From Aptenodytes patagonicus (taxonomy: Eukaryota > Chordata > Aves > Sphenisciformes > Spheniscidae), in NCBI RefSeq assembly GCF_965638725.1, contig NC_134975.1, positions 2,926,179 through 2,990,178 on the forward strand: a DNA stretch of 64,000 nucleotides, in the 5' to 3' direction. Shown here piece by piece: positions 1 through 35,800 of this stretch. Both the position numbers and the translations under genes were made by a program. Under the pieces are notes generated by a model. It did no database searches. It saw only the letters and a program-made list of their open reading frames with translations, and had not been told where the DNA came from. Within the stretch, counting starts at the first letter, position 1. Each line of letters starts with the position of its first letter.

Positions 1-6615
<6,615 letters not shown>

Positions 6616-7578
6616 GGGCAGGACGGGGGCGAAGGGCCGCTGGGCTGCAGTGCCCAGGCCTGGCACAGACACCCATTGCAGGAGGCGGGCGGGGGCCGGG
6701 GGAGCCAAGAGCCACTGTATAAATGTACAAATGAAGGATTATTACTTTTCTATGTGAGCAGTATTATTACCTGTATATTCCCCGGTACCAGGCCTCAGCG
6801 CCTCTCATTGCCAGATCCGGCTTTGGTTTATTTTAAATCTCTTTACATTGGGCCCCCCCCCCTCCTCCCACCCACAGGACAAGCCAGCATTTCGGAGCAG
6901 GGATGGCACCGCTGTCAGTGTGCCAGGAAGAATTCACTGGGGCTGCTGCAGGCGGGGCTGACAGGAGACATGGGGTTACTGCTACATGGGGCGCAGGCAG
7001 GAGGGAGGCAGAGTGGGGGCTGCATGCTCTCCAGCTCTCAACTCTGTCCCCCCCAAGCCCTGCAGCCCCCCTCTCCGGGAGCCCTGTTTCCTTCCTCCCC
7101 CCAAATCTGCTACTCCCCGGGTCCCCCCTTCTCCTGCAGTGTGGCCTCTGCAAACCTTCCTCGGCCCCCCATTCCCCTCCCTCCCCACCTTTTCCTCCAC
7201 CGATTCCCTCCCTCCCTGCCATTCTCGGCTCTGCCTGACTGTTACAGCAGACAGGGACAAAGGCCCCCAGCCCTGTTGTGGTGTGGAGGGTCCTCATCCC
7301 CAGCGGGCCCAGCCCTGCAGCCCCTCACTCCGGCTTGTCGCCTGCACCTCGCCCACTCTCCAACATGCACATTTTTTAACAGGAAAAAAAAACCACCACC
7401 CCAAAAACATGGAAATGACCTAGCTTTTATAGTAGAAATAAATAAACGCATGTGGGGGGAGGGCGGGGGGCGAACCCATCCTTTTATTGGGGGGAAATGT
7501 TTTAATAATTTTTGCTGGATTACTTTACAACTAAACAAAACAGATATTGTTATAAATAAAATTTTTAAAAACTGAACA
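6616..7578 (+). other. LRP1: LRP1 3' untranslated region
   Basis: About 960 bases from the stop codon to just past the distal poly(A) signal. It is C-rich in the middle (7030-7350) and becomes A/T-rich toward the end. A candidate internal signal (AATAAA in aaataaataaacg) is near 7437-7444, and the distal one is at 7555-7560. The end point is inferred from the distal signal. Confidence 0.7.
7555..7560 (+). terminator. LRP1: LRP1 poly(A) signal AATAAA
   Basis: AATAAA lies in a locally AT-rich context (ttgttataaataaaattttt), ~940 bases after the LRP1 stop, before GC-rich sequence resumes. Cleavage is expected 10-30 bases further on. Confidence 0.7.
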
Positions 7579-10156
7579 GGCTGCTGGTTGCTGGGAAGGG
7601 ACATGCCAGGGAGGCAGTGGGAGGGGAGCCCAGGCACTGGTGCCAGCTGGGCCCCAGGTCACCAGGTGCCATGGCCCTGACCTCCTCAAAGCCCAGCAGC
7701 ACCAGTCGTGGCCTGGGGAGCGGTGAGGAGGGGTGTCACAGATGGGTGGTGTAAAGCAGGAGATCCCACCGGGGCCTCTTGCTCCATCGGGTTGCCCTGG
7801 GTGTACACGGGGGAGGGGGGAGGAGTGCACAGGGTTTTCCGTACAGGATCCTGGGCAGGGAGCATAGATGGAAGGGAGCGCTGTGCGTGCTTGTGCACGC
7901 TGAGTGTGCTTGTGTGTGTCGTGCTGCCTGGGTGCTCTCTGGGGTGTAGCACCCGTGCTGCTGCATGTGCCACTCGGGGTGATGCATGTGTGTGCACACG
8001 TGTGTGCGACTGCTCCCCGCTGCCGGCGGCACCACCCGGGGCACCCCGCTGAGCACCCTGGGGCCCCGAGCTGCTGCAGCCTCGACGTCGGCTCCTTCCC
8101 CTGCGCTGCGGGGAGCAGAAACATCACGAGGCACGGGGCATTGAGCACTGAGCACCGGCCCCGACCATCGGCGGCGCGCGCGGTCCCGGAAGCCGCCACC
8201 GGGTGGCGCTGCCGCCCTCGAGAACTGAGCGGGGGGGCTGCACGCGCACCCCCGTACGCGCACACCGCTTCGTGTGCCCCCGTGTGCCCCCCCCGTCTGC
8301 ACACATCGCTTCGTGTGCCCCCCCGTGTGTGGCCCTGTGGTGGGCAGAGGCACAGCCTCCCGCGCGGGGGGCGCTGGGGCCGCGCACCGGCTGAGTGAGG
8401 GCTGCGAGGGGCAGGGGGGCGGCCAGGGGTCGCTTGCCTGACGTCTGTCCCCTCCCCAGCGACCACTCGGGTGCCCCTGCCCTGCCACTCTTTGCCCCGG
8501 CCACTCTCCCCCCCCATGCAGCCTCAGGCACTGGGCGCTGGGCCGCGGCCGGCAGGGATGACCGGGGCAGCACCAGGTGCTGAGAGCAGGGGGCTCGGGA
8601 GGGACCACCTGCACCCCTTGGACAGTGGAGGAGGCCGGAGGGCAGGGCCTGCCAGCCAGGGGCTCACGTCCACCCTGGCAGGCTTGGGCTGAGCAGGACA
8701 GGAGTGAGGGCTGGCCTGTGCTCAGGGCATCAGGCCCTTGGGCACGTGGCCTCACCCTGCCCTGGCCACACTTGGCCCCACTGTGTGCCAGGGCCGCAGC
8801 AGCAGAGCCGGGTGTGGGTTGCAAGGGGAGCCTAGGGCTGTGGTAGGGCCCCGTGGCACCCCTGGCCTGTGGCTTGGCACAGTGGGTCAGCTCTCTGCAC
8901 CCTCCTTGCCAGCATCCACCTCAGCACCAGCCCCCCCTTGGCCTCCTGCAGATGCCGAGCCGAGGACATGGCTGCTGCCTTTGAAAAGCCCAAACCCCTC
9001 TGCAAAGGGATCCAGCACGGCCCGAGCATGGCGCAGCCCTCAGATCTATTTCAATACCGGCTCTTTGTTCACTTATCAGTTTCTTATATCTCCTCTAGAG
9101 GTTTTTTTCTCTCTTTCCCCTCTCTCCCCCACCCTTTTTCTCTTATTTTTCCTTCAATCTTTTTTATTTTTTTAAACCTTCACTTGTTTCCCCTCGCCAT
9201 GCCTCTGCCCTTCCAGATCTTAGGCCAGTGGGCTGTTAATTGTGTGGGAGGGGTCTTCCCAGAGCCTCCTGGACCTCTCACAGAGCCTGGTCTCCCTTTG
9301 CTCCCTGATGAGACTGTTCAAGGGACACCAGGACACCCCTGGGAGTTTGCTCCAGTGATGTGGGGCGAGGACCCAGCTGCATAGGGGTAGTGTGCCTAGA
9401 GGGCCCACAGGCCGTGCCGGCGAGGTTGGCCCCACACAGCCCCTGGCCAGGGTTCAGCTGCCCCATCCCTTCTGCAGTCCTGGGGTGAACAGGGTAAATG
9501 CAGCACTGGGGGGAAGCCAGCACTCAGGTCCCTGGGGGGATTGTTGTGGTATCCAGCCTGGGCAGGGAGAGGGCCGCGGAGGCTCCTGCCAGCGTGGGAA
9601 GCAGGGAGCTGAGGAGGAGCAAGGAGCACAGGCTGCGGGGCTGGCAATGGCTCTCACACCAGTTGGTAGCACTGGCACCGCAGCAGCAGCAAGAGACGGG
9701 CTGAAGGGACCTTCCCTGGAGGGAGGGCTCCCCTGCGTCCTGGCTGCAGATCCTGAGCGCGAGGTGCCACGTGCCCCTGCCGGGGCGGTACTGCATGCTG
9801 CCCAGGTCTAGTGTGGGGATTGTATGGGGCTGGCTGGGGCCCCGCAGCCCTGCAGTGCCAGGACTCCCCAATACCCCCTGCTTCACGTCGGCGCTGCCCT
9901 CTCCTTTCCCTTTCCTTTCTCTCCTTTTTCCCTTCATTTCACTCCCTCTCCCTTTCCGTTGCTTATTTCTCTTTTACCTTTTATTCATTCTGTCTCCACA
10001 CGTACGCGCAGTTCTGCAACGGTCCCCCCATCCTGTGCTTGCCCCCAGCCCTGCTGATACCAAAGCCCCTGCCGGCAGCTTTCCGAGGAAGGCGAGTAGA
10101 TAATAATAGTAGTAACAGTAACAATAATAGTAATAACAATAAAGTGATAGTGTTGG
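7579..10156. other. LRP1-NXPH4 intergenic spacer, left part
   Basis: No exon with protein similarity was recognised. It holds a TG/CG-rich stretch (7880-8010), a CpG-rich patch (8020-8420) and two pyrimidine-rich tracts on the + strand (about 9090-9195 and 9893-10010, runs of cttt/cccttt). An AAT/AAC triplet-rich tract lies at about 10096-10145. The open frames here are compositional artefacts. Confidence 0.6.
8020..8420. promoter_or_regulatory. CpG-rich patch downstream of LRP1
   Basis: CpG dinucleotides cluster here, including ggcggcgcgcgcgg near 8170-8184 and repeated cgcttcgtgtgcccc units at about 8266-8330, which look like a short tandem duplication of ~38 bases. No gene start could be tied to it. 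It could be a small CpG island, a transcribed noncoding start, or only GC-biased sequence. Confidence 0.35.
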
Positions 10157-10161
10157 GGAGG
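10157..10161. repeat. Left target-site duplication of the solo LTR
   Basis: ggagg directly precedes the TG terminus and is repeated exactly after the CA terminus at 10422-10426. Five bases is the usual ERVL target duplication length. Confidence 0.75.
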
Positions 10162-10421
10162 TGTCATGGTTTAACCCCAGCCGGCAATTAAACACCACAC
10201 AGCTGCAGCTGTGTCCCCTCCCAGCATCTTGTGCACCCCCAGGCTACTCACTGGTGGGGTGGGGTGAGAAGGAGAAAAGGCCTTGACTCTGTGTAAGCAC
10301 TGCTCAGCAGTGACTAAAACATCCCTGTGTTATCAACACTGTTTTCAGCACAAATCCAAAACATAGCCCTATACAAGCTACTATGAAGAAAATTAACTCT
10401 ACCCCAGCCGAAACCAGCACA
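10162..10421 (-). mobile_element. Solo LTR of an avian ERVL-like endogenous retrovirus
   Basis: A fossil retroviral LTR without any internal coding part. It begins TGTCATGGTTTAACCCCAGC on the + strand and ends CCAGCACA, so it has TG...CA termini. Both ends and most of the body match, from memory, a well-known avian ERVL-like LTR family widespread in Neoaves. The family's sense strand starts TGTGCTGG, which puts this copy on the minus strand. It is flanked by identical 5-base target-site duplications (ggagg at 10157-10161 and 10422-10426), as expected of ERVL integrases. It is shorter than family copies I remember. The solo state implies LTR-LTR recombination after insertion. Age cannot be measured here; intact target duplications suggest it is not very ancient. 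Confidence 0.85.
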
Positions 10422-10426
10422 GGAGG
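10422..10426. repeat. Right target-site duplication of the solo LTR
   Basis: ggagg directly follows the CA terminus and matches the left copy at 10157-10161. Confidence 0.75.
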
Positions 10427-11200
10427 GATCCCTGTTGAGCTGGGGTGGGTATAAGAACACCTGGCAGACTCCTCAGAGAGGGGCCCAGCACCGGGCTGGA
10501 GGGATAAGCACACGTGTGCATGTGTGCGCACACACATGTACATGTAGGCGATGCAGGTTGCACGTCCAGCCTGAGACATGGTGTGTGTGCTGCAGGTGGG
10601 GGTGTTTGCACGCTCCAGGATGTGCAAGGCAGGGGTGCCTGTGTGCAGGCATCCTTGGTGGGTGTGCGGGGCCTGGGGGCTGCCCCCCAAAGACCCTCCT
10701 GTAGGGTGGTCCCCCTTCTCTGCTGGAGTCTTTGGGGGGGCCCAGCAGCAGGGGACCCTCTCCCCTCCCCAGGTGCAGCTGGGCAGGATGGAGATGGGCA
10801 GGACTGTCCCCTCCAGGTGCTAGTACATCCCCCCGGACAGGAGCAGAACCGGGGGCATCCCGGGGTACTGGGGTCTCCCGGGAGAGTGGTGCAGCCCCGG
10901 CTCTGGCCCCTCCCCGGGCTCAGGGCTGGCCCGGAGACACCTCGAGGCGCGGGCAGGGGCCGGGTGCAGGGTCCCCGGGGCGGCCCCCGGAGCCGCCCCC
11001 GCCCGCTGCCCGGTGCCCGCCGCCAGCTGCCCGGTGCCCCCCCCGCGGGGGCGGCGGGCCGGGATTGGCGGGGCGCCGCGGAGGCGCCGCCCGGCCCCAG
11101 CAAGTCTCCAACTTTCTTCCTGCCTCCCCTCGCCGCCGCCTCCCTCCTCCGCCCGCCCTGCCGCGCTCCCTCCATCCCGGGAGCCCCGCGGAGCCCCGCG

Positions 11201-25726
<14,526 letters not shown>

Positions 25727-26650
25727 TGCCTGTGGGAAGGGGCAGCAGGCGCTGGAGCTGGAGGCAGATGGGGGCCGGGGGCTCCTGCACCCCGTGCTGG
25801 CTGCACGGCGCCCCCCCATCGCCCCTGCACCGGCCCCTCCTTCATCGCTGCAGCACCTCCCTGGGGCACGGGTGCAGGGCCAGGGACAGCCCGCCCAGGG
25901 CATGGCCGGCACAGGGGGTCCCGGCCCCACCGCCCACCGTGCGACAGCGGTCCCATCCCTGTGGCTGGGCGGGGGGTGCAGGCACGGAGCCTGGCCCCCC
26001 ACCCCCCACCGGGGGCTGGGCTGGGGTCCCCGGGAGCGTGTGGGTGAGTCGGAGGGTACAGCCCCATGCGATGGCATCGGCTGGGCATGTGTCACCTCCA
26101 GGGCGGGCACAGGCACGGTTGTAGCAGGGGGGTTTTGCCACGTGCTGGTAGGTCACGATGCTCGGGAGAGCTCAGGCTTCACCCCATGCACTGGGGGGGG
26201 GGGGGGCCTTTGTCTTTCTGCAGCCGTGGGAGATGTGCATGCGTGTGCATGTGGACACGTGTGCACACCAGTCTGTGCATGTGAGGGCACCTGTCCACGT
26301 ATTTTGGAGCCCCCCCCCCGGCCATTGGCCCCTCCCAGGCTGCGGCAGCGTTGGGGCACCAAATCAAGCCCTTGGTGCCCTATGGAGCCCCCTCCCCCCC
26401 ACTGGCGAGGACCCTGCCCAGATTCGCTGCCCCTCACCTAGATTTGCAGCCCCCCGGCTGCTGCCCACCACCCGCCACCATGCCGTGAAGAAGTGCCACG
26501 CCAGGGGCAGGGACCTTGGGGTCCCTGTCCCCAAGCGGGCACGGCCCTTGCTGGGGGCTTCCATCATCCTGGCTCTGGGCAGGGGCTTCTTCATATTTTT
26601 TTAAGAAAATTAAAATGGGAAAAAAGTGGAAAATAAAGAAAAACATTGGA
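25727..26650 (+). other. NXPH4: NXPH4 3' untranslated region
   Basis: Runs from the stop codon to just past the AATAAA at 26632-26637. It is C/G-rich with a run of G near 26198-26211 and a short TG-rich tract (26228-26285), then turns A-rich at 26590-26660. The end is inferred from the signal. Confidence 0.65.
26632..26637 (+). terminator. NXPH4: NXPH4 poly(A) signal AATAAA
   Basis: AATAAA in the context ggaaaataaagaaaaac, ~905 bases after the NXPH4 stop and ~400 bases before the SHMT2 start codon. Confidence 0.65.
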
Positions 26651-26749
26651 AAAAAATGGAAAAGTGGTGGAGTGTGCTGATCCCATACCCCCACGGCGGA
26701 GCCCACCGTCCTCCCACTCTCCCCGGGATGGAGGGAGGGGTGGGGAGCA

Positions 26750-27037
26750 AGGGGGGACTGGGGCAGGGGTGGGGGCGCGGGGGGAAGAGGGAGGGATAGG
26801 GGTGCGGACGGCGCCGGGATCGGGGTGCCCCCGGCTGAGGGGGGGGGCGGGGGGGGCGGACCTCCAGTTTCCCGTCGGGCCCCGCGGTGCCAGCAGCCCC
26901 TTGGCCCCGCCCCGCCCCGGCAGCGCTCGCGCGGCGTCGGCGGGGCCGGGGCGGGGCCGGGCAGGGACCGGGACCGGGGCCGGGACCGGGGCCGGGACCC
27001 GGCCGGGACCCGCCTGGAGCGCGGACCGCGGACCGCG

Positions 27038-27060
<23 letters not shown>
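26750..27060 (+). promoter_or_regulatory. SHMT2: SHMT2 CpG-island promoter
   Basis: The CpG-dense region upstream of the start codon at 27038 includes ccccgccccgccccgg GC boxes (near 26903-26918). A tandem gggacc/ggggcc array (about 26941-27010) sits directly before exon 1. No TATA box was seen. The spacer from the NXPH4 poly(A) signal is under 400 bases, so this island must serve SHMT2. Confidence 0.7.
26941..27012 (+). repeat. GGGACC/GGGGCC hexamer-like repeat in SHMT2 5' region
   Basis: Alternating gggacc and ggggcc units run up to about 25 bases before the SHMT2 start codon. G runs on the + strand could fold as a quadruplex in the promoter or the 5' UTR. Confidence 0.7.
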
Positions 27061-31342
<4,282 letters not shown>

Positions 31343-31672
31343 GCGGGGACTCTCGCCCCTCCTGCTGGGCCAGGAATACCTGGGGGCAGGGGGAGGCTTA
31401 AAACCACCCTCTGCATTTCCCCATTCCCCTTCGTCCCCCACCAGCACCTTTGGGATCAGGCACTCCCTCCTGGGGGTGGGGGGCGGCCCACCCCCATCAT
31501 GCTCTCAGTGTTAGGGTACAGAGACATCCCCCCCCCCCCCCCGACCTTGATGGGGGGAGGGACCAGTCCTTGCTCCAGCCTTGTCCCCTCTGTCCAAACA
31601 AGTCTTGCACTTTTCTATGGGGGGGGGTGTGTGTGTGTGTGTGTGCTAATAAAAGTGGGGGTAGAGCCTGCC
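31343..31672 (+). other. SHMT2: SHMT2 3' untranslated region
   Basis: About 330 bases including a C run (31530-31543), a G-then-(GT)n tract (31620-31646) and the poly(A) signal immediately after it. The end is inferred. Confidence 0.75.
31648..31653 (+). terminator. SHMT2: SHMT2 poly(A) signal AATAAA
   Basis: AATAAA in gtgtgctaataaaagtgg, ~305 bases after the stop. A (GT)n run directly precedes it. Confidence 0.8.
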
Positions 31673-31673
31673 T

Positions 31674-32670
31674 GTGCAGAGGTGTGTGGGTGCTGAGCGG
31701 GGGGGGGGGGAGAGGTTGGTGACAAGGTGGTGTGGGGGGCAGTGTCCTTGGGGCCCCTCAGCACCGTGTGCCAGGGCACTGTGGGTGGATGTGGGGCCCT
31801 GACCCCTGGGTCCTGCTGTCCACGATCATGCCTCAGTGTCCCTACCCCTTCTCCTCCACTGTGGTGCTTCACCCAGCGGGCTTGGGGGGGGAGCTGGGGG
31901 TGGGGGGGGTGGGGGGTGACTGAGCCCCAGAGCGAGATGGATACAGTGGGGGGTGGCAGCCCAGGCTGCCCTCCCTGCTGTCATGCTGCTGCAGGGTGCA
32001 AAGCTGCCAACAAGACCCCTTTGTCCCCTTGCTCCCCGCAGCACTACCCAGCTGGAGGTAGCCCAGCCACTGGCAGGCCAGGCAGCTGCCTGCTCCCCAG
32101 CACGTCCCAGTCTCCTGGGTCATCTGTTCTGTATTTACTGGCTGTGAATTCCCCCACACGGACTTAGCCAAACCAAACAGCACCAGGCAGGACTCCCCTG
32201 CCTCTGGCAAAGGCCAGGCCCCTGCCCCATGGCACGTAGCCCTGGGGGAGCAGGAGCTCCCCACGTATGCAGGACACACATGAAGCTACATGCATGTGTG
32301 TGTGTGACACCCCTCCATCCCACCTGGCTCTTTTCCTCTCTGGAGGGGCTGGGTCAGGACCAGGGTGGTCCCTGGGCAGCCCCCAGGGCCCTGCAGCATG
32401 GGAAAGCGGAAATGTGTCACCCAGAGGCCATGAACTGCAGCTTCCAGCAGGACATGAGCCCCCACCCCAGCCTTCACGGGGGGGGGGTGTGTGGGGGGTG
32501 TGGTGTTGAATGTCTCCTATGTTTATGGGCCTGGGAAACAGCATACATAATCCATTTTGCTGCCCCGCCCCCCCCCCCCCCCCCAATAATTTATTACTGT
32601 CCTACGAGTTTAATGCAGGCGAGACGTGATGGCGAGCAGGGCGGCAGGGCGCAGGAGTGCTGGTGGTCAC
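31674..32670. other. Convergent spacer between SHMT2 and NDUFA4L2
   Basis: About 1 kb between the two 3' ends. It holds a G run near 31699-31710, a C run at 32566-32584 next to aataatttatta, and otherwise plain GC-rich sequence with no recognisable gene. Confidence 0.6.
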
Positions 32671-32674
32671 ATTG

Positions 32675-32884
32675 CTCCTAGAGTGATGTAGTTTATTGTG
32701 GGAGGGGTGCAGCCCCATGGTTTGGGGGTGCTGAGGAAGCAGTCAGGCCTGTGTGCACGGTGACCTGTCGCAGAGCCATAGGGCAGGTGAGAGCTGGGAG
32801 GGCTGATGGGGGCTGCAGCAGTGCTGCCGGGGGGGTGGGCATGCTCTTCCCTGCCCCAGCACGGCAGCACATTCCCGGGGCAGC
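32675..32884 (-). other. NDUFA4L2: NDUFA4L2 3' untranslated region
   Basis: Short 3' UTR between the stop codon (32885-32887) and the AATAAA at 32697-32692. No special feature was seen. Confidence 0.6.
32692..32697 (-). terminator. NDUFA4L2: NDUFA4L2 poly(A) signal
   Basis: TTTATT on the + strand (AATAAA on the gene strand) in atgtagtttattgtggg, ~190 bases downstream of the NDUFA4L2 stop. A second TTTATT at 32589-32594 could serve a longer form. Confidence 0.65.
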
Positions 32885-35800
32885 TCAGAAATTGGGACGG
32901 TCCTTCTTGAGGCTCTTGTAGTCAGTGGAAACTGCCAGAAACTGGAGAAGGGAGGGACCTGAGAGGGGGTTGTGTCCCCCATGGCCATCACTGAAGTCTG
33001 GCCTTGGCTGCAGAGTTGGGTGACAGCGTGCCCCTTCCCAACTCTGAGCACAAGGAGCTGGAGGGCTCATGCACTTCTGCCCCAGGGCTGATGCCGCCTC
33101 TTCCCCTTCCCCGAGGAAAACGTGATGTCTTACCCTAAACATGGCCATTCCCCCGCCCCAGAGTGCCAGGCTCCAAGTTCACCCAATGCTCACTTTATAC
33201 TGGTCCGTGGGGTTCAGCTTATTCCAGGGTTCAGGGTTATTTTTTCGATCCCAGCTGCAAGGGGTGATGGGGCCATCAGCACCTGTAAGGAGGGTGGGGG
33301 AGACAGGCCCTGCCCCCAATCCCACAGCCCCCTCCCCCCGCCATTTTACCTCCACTAGTGCCCCCAGCCCTGGCTCTCTGCAGAAATAATCCCAGATGTC
33401 ATCATAGCCACACTCCCCAGTTCTGCTGTAGTTGGCAGGTTGGGGGGCTCTGACTGGGTCCCTCCAGCCCCCCGGGGTGAGAAGCTGGGATGGGGGCTGG
33501 GCGGGCTCCCTGCGGGGCTGCTCTCAGAGCACCCCTGCCCAGGCTTGTGCCACAGCCATGGGCTGACTCACCCAAACCGCAACCTGGCTGCCACCCTGGC
33601 GCAGCGCTGGCCCACAAGCCGCTGCACCGGCTGTACGTGCAGGGGTGCACGTCTGCCTGCCCCCCCACCCCGGCTCCCCAAGCCGACACCTCTGCAGGCA
33701 CTGCCCTGCTGCACCCCTGCCTGGAGGGGAGGCTGCCTTCTGGCCTTGGCTGCTTTGCCGCCCTCCCCTTTCCCAAAAGCCTCCCCACCTCCCCCTCATG
33801 AGCCCCCAGCTTTCACTCCCTGTTTGGCAGGGGGCGAGCAGGGAAGCTGCTGCCTGCCCTGCCATGCATGCCTGCCATGAGCAAGCAGGGGACACAGCAG
33901 CTGTGTGCAGCACTCATGAACGTGCAATGCTTGTGAGTGTGCAAGCCAACTGCACGGGGTGGCTGGTCTTGGTCAGATGAAGCCTTCCCAAAGAGGACGC
34001 ATCCCGTCCTGTCCCAGGAGAGGTTATAGAAGGCCAGTGAAGCCGTGGGATGGGTCCCTGGAGAGAGCAGTTCACATCTCCCCCTCTCTCGTCCCCCCTG
34101 CAATCCGCTGGTGTTGGCCAAGAGCAGAATTTTCCATCTGGGAAGATGCATGCGCACGCGTGTGTGTGTGCATGTTGGGGGATGGGGGGGATGGGGGGGC
34201 TGTGCTGCAAATGCAGACCCCTGGAGCTGTTTAATAGCATTAATGTGCTGTGGGGGTGCTGCTGTTGTTTTACCCTCCTCACACACACACGCACACCCCA
34301 GCGCTTCTACCATCAAAGACAAGGTGCCTGGATCTGCTAATTGCTGAGCTAAGTACCCTGGGCAGCTGGTGTCAAATTAAATCAATGAGCATTTTACCAG
34401 GAGCAAACAAATATTAGATAGGCATTAGACAGCGTGGGGCTGCAGGGACCGTGGGCCACTGAGTTACAAGGGGGGAAAAAAAAAGAAACCCAAACAACCA
34501 GCCTCATGTGCCACAGCATGCCTGTCTGTCCTGTGCCAATCCATTCACCCTCTATTCCTCATCAATCCATCCTCACGCCTTGTCTCCCTCTCCATTGTCT
34601 CCATCGCCATTCATCCTTGCAGTTTTTATGTCTGTCCATCCCTCCCTCGCTCTCCCCATTGCTTCTCCAACCGTCCCATTCCTCTGTCAATCCATCCCTC
34701 CCCACAGTCTTTCCCCCCCTCCATCAGTCACATACTGCTTTTATCTGCCTCGTCATCCACCCATCCATCCCGCTCACTCTGTCATCCCCGTAACCTCTCT
34801 GCGTCTCTCTCCTGCCTGCCCCCAGTTTCACAGCAGCTGGTGCAGTGCCCAGAGCAGCAGGTTGAAGGGGCCCTTGTCCCCCCCCATTCCCAAGCAAGGA
34901 GAGGGCAGATGGTGCCCTAGCTTCCCCCACCCCCCTCCGAGCACCTCTGCACCTGGGTTTGGCTATCCCCCCTGCCCTCACACTGCTCACCATGAAGGCA
35001 TCAGAGTGCATCCAGGTGCCTTGTGCACCCCAGCGCCCGCCCCCTGCACCCGGGCATCAGCCCCCTCAGCTCCAGGGGCATGGGGTGAGTGCCCAAGGGG
35101 TGCCCAAGGGCACCCTGACCCATACCTGACGTCCGGGCTGTACAGGGCCAGCCTCAGCAAGTACAGGACAGCACTGCCCAGGCCGACACTGATGAAGCCA
35201 ATGAGGGGAATGAGCTGCAGAGAGAGACAGAGAGAGAAATGAAAAATACCATAATAAAATGAATATTTATCAGGCCAACTGGAGAGTGAAAGGGAGAGCT
35301 GACACACCGGGAGATTTACAGGGGAAATATGGCAGAGCAATCCTGTAGCTGGGCTGCAGTACACAGTGTAGCTGTCAGCTTGAGTGACTGAATTAAAAGA
35401 GGGAGAGAAAAATCGGCTCATGTTGGAGAGGAATTGGATTTGGAATGAGAAATCATTTCCCCCCCCTGCCTGCTGCTGCCCGGCGCTGGCTGGCACGGCC
35501 ACAGGTGAGGGCCCAGGTGGCCCGGGGGCCCCATTGCCAGCGTGCATGGTGCTCCCAGTCAGGGGCTGAGCCTTCGCTAACAATTCCTCCCCGAGGGACT
35601 TGGTCCCTGCCCAGCACAGGGCTGCAGCCTGGGCAGGGTTTGGCCCTGAGCCATGCTGCCCACCTCGGGCAGGCTCTCCGTCCCCCCCGCAGCTGCCCCC
35701 CCCGGCCCTGCACCCCTCCGCACCATCTCCCAATGGAGAACGAGATGAGGAAGGTTCAGTTTGTCTTCCCCTGCGCCTACAGCAGGGATGGACTGGGACA

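Noticed and set aside
7531-8824. Minus-strand open frames of 328 and 362 codons downstream of LRP1
   Set aside because: No known domain, Pro/Arg/His-rich, and they cross the CpG-rich patch and TG tracts.
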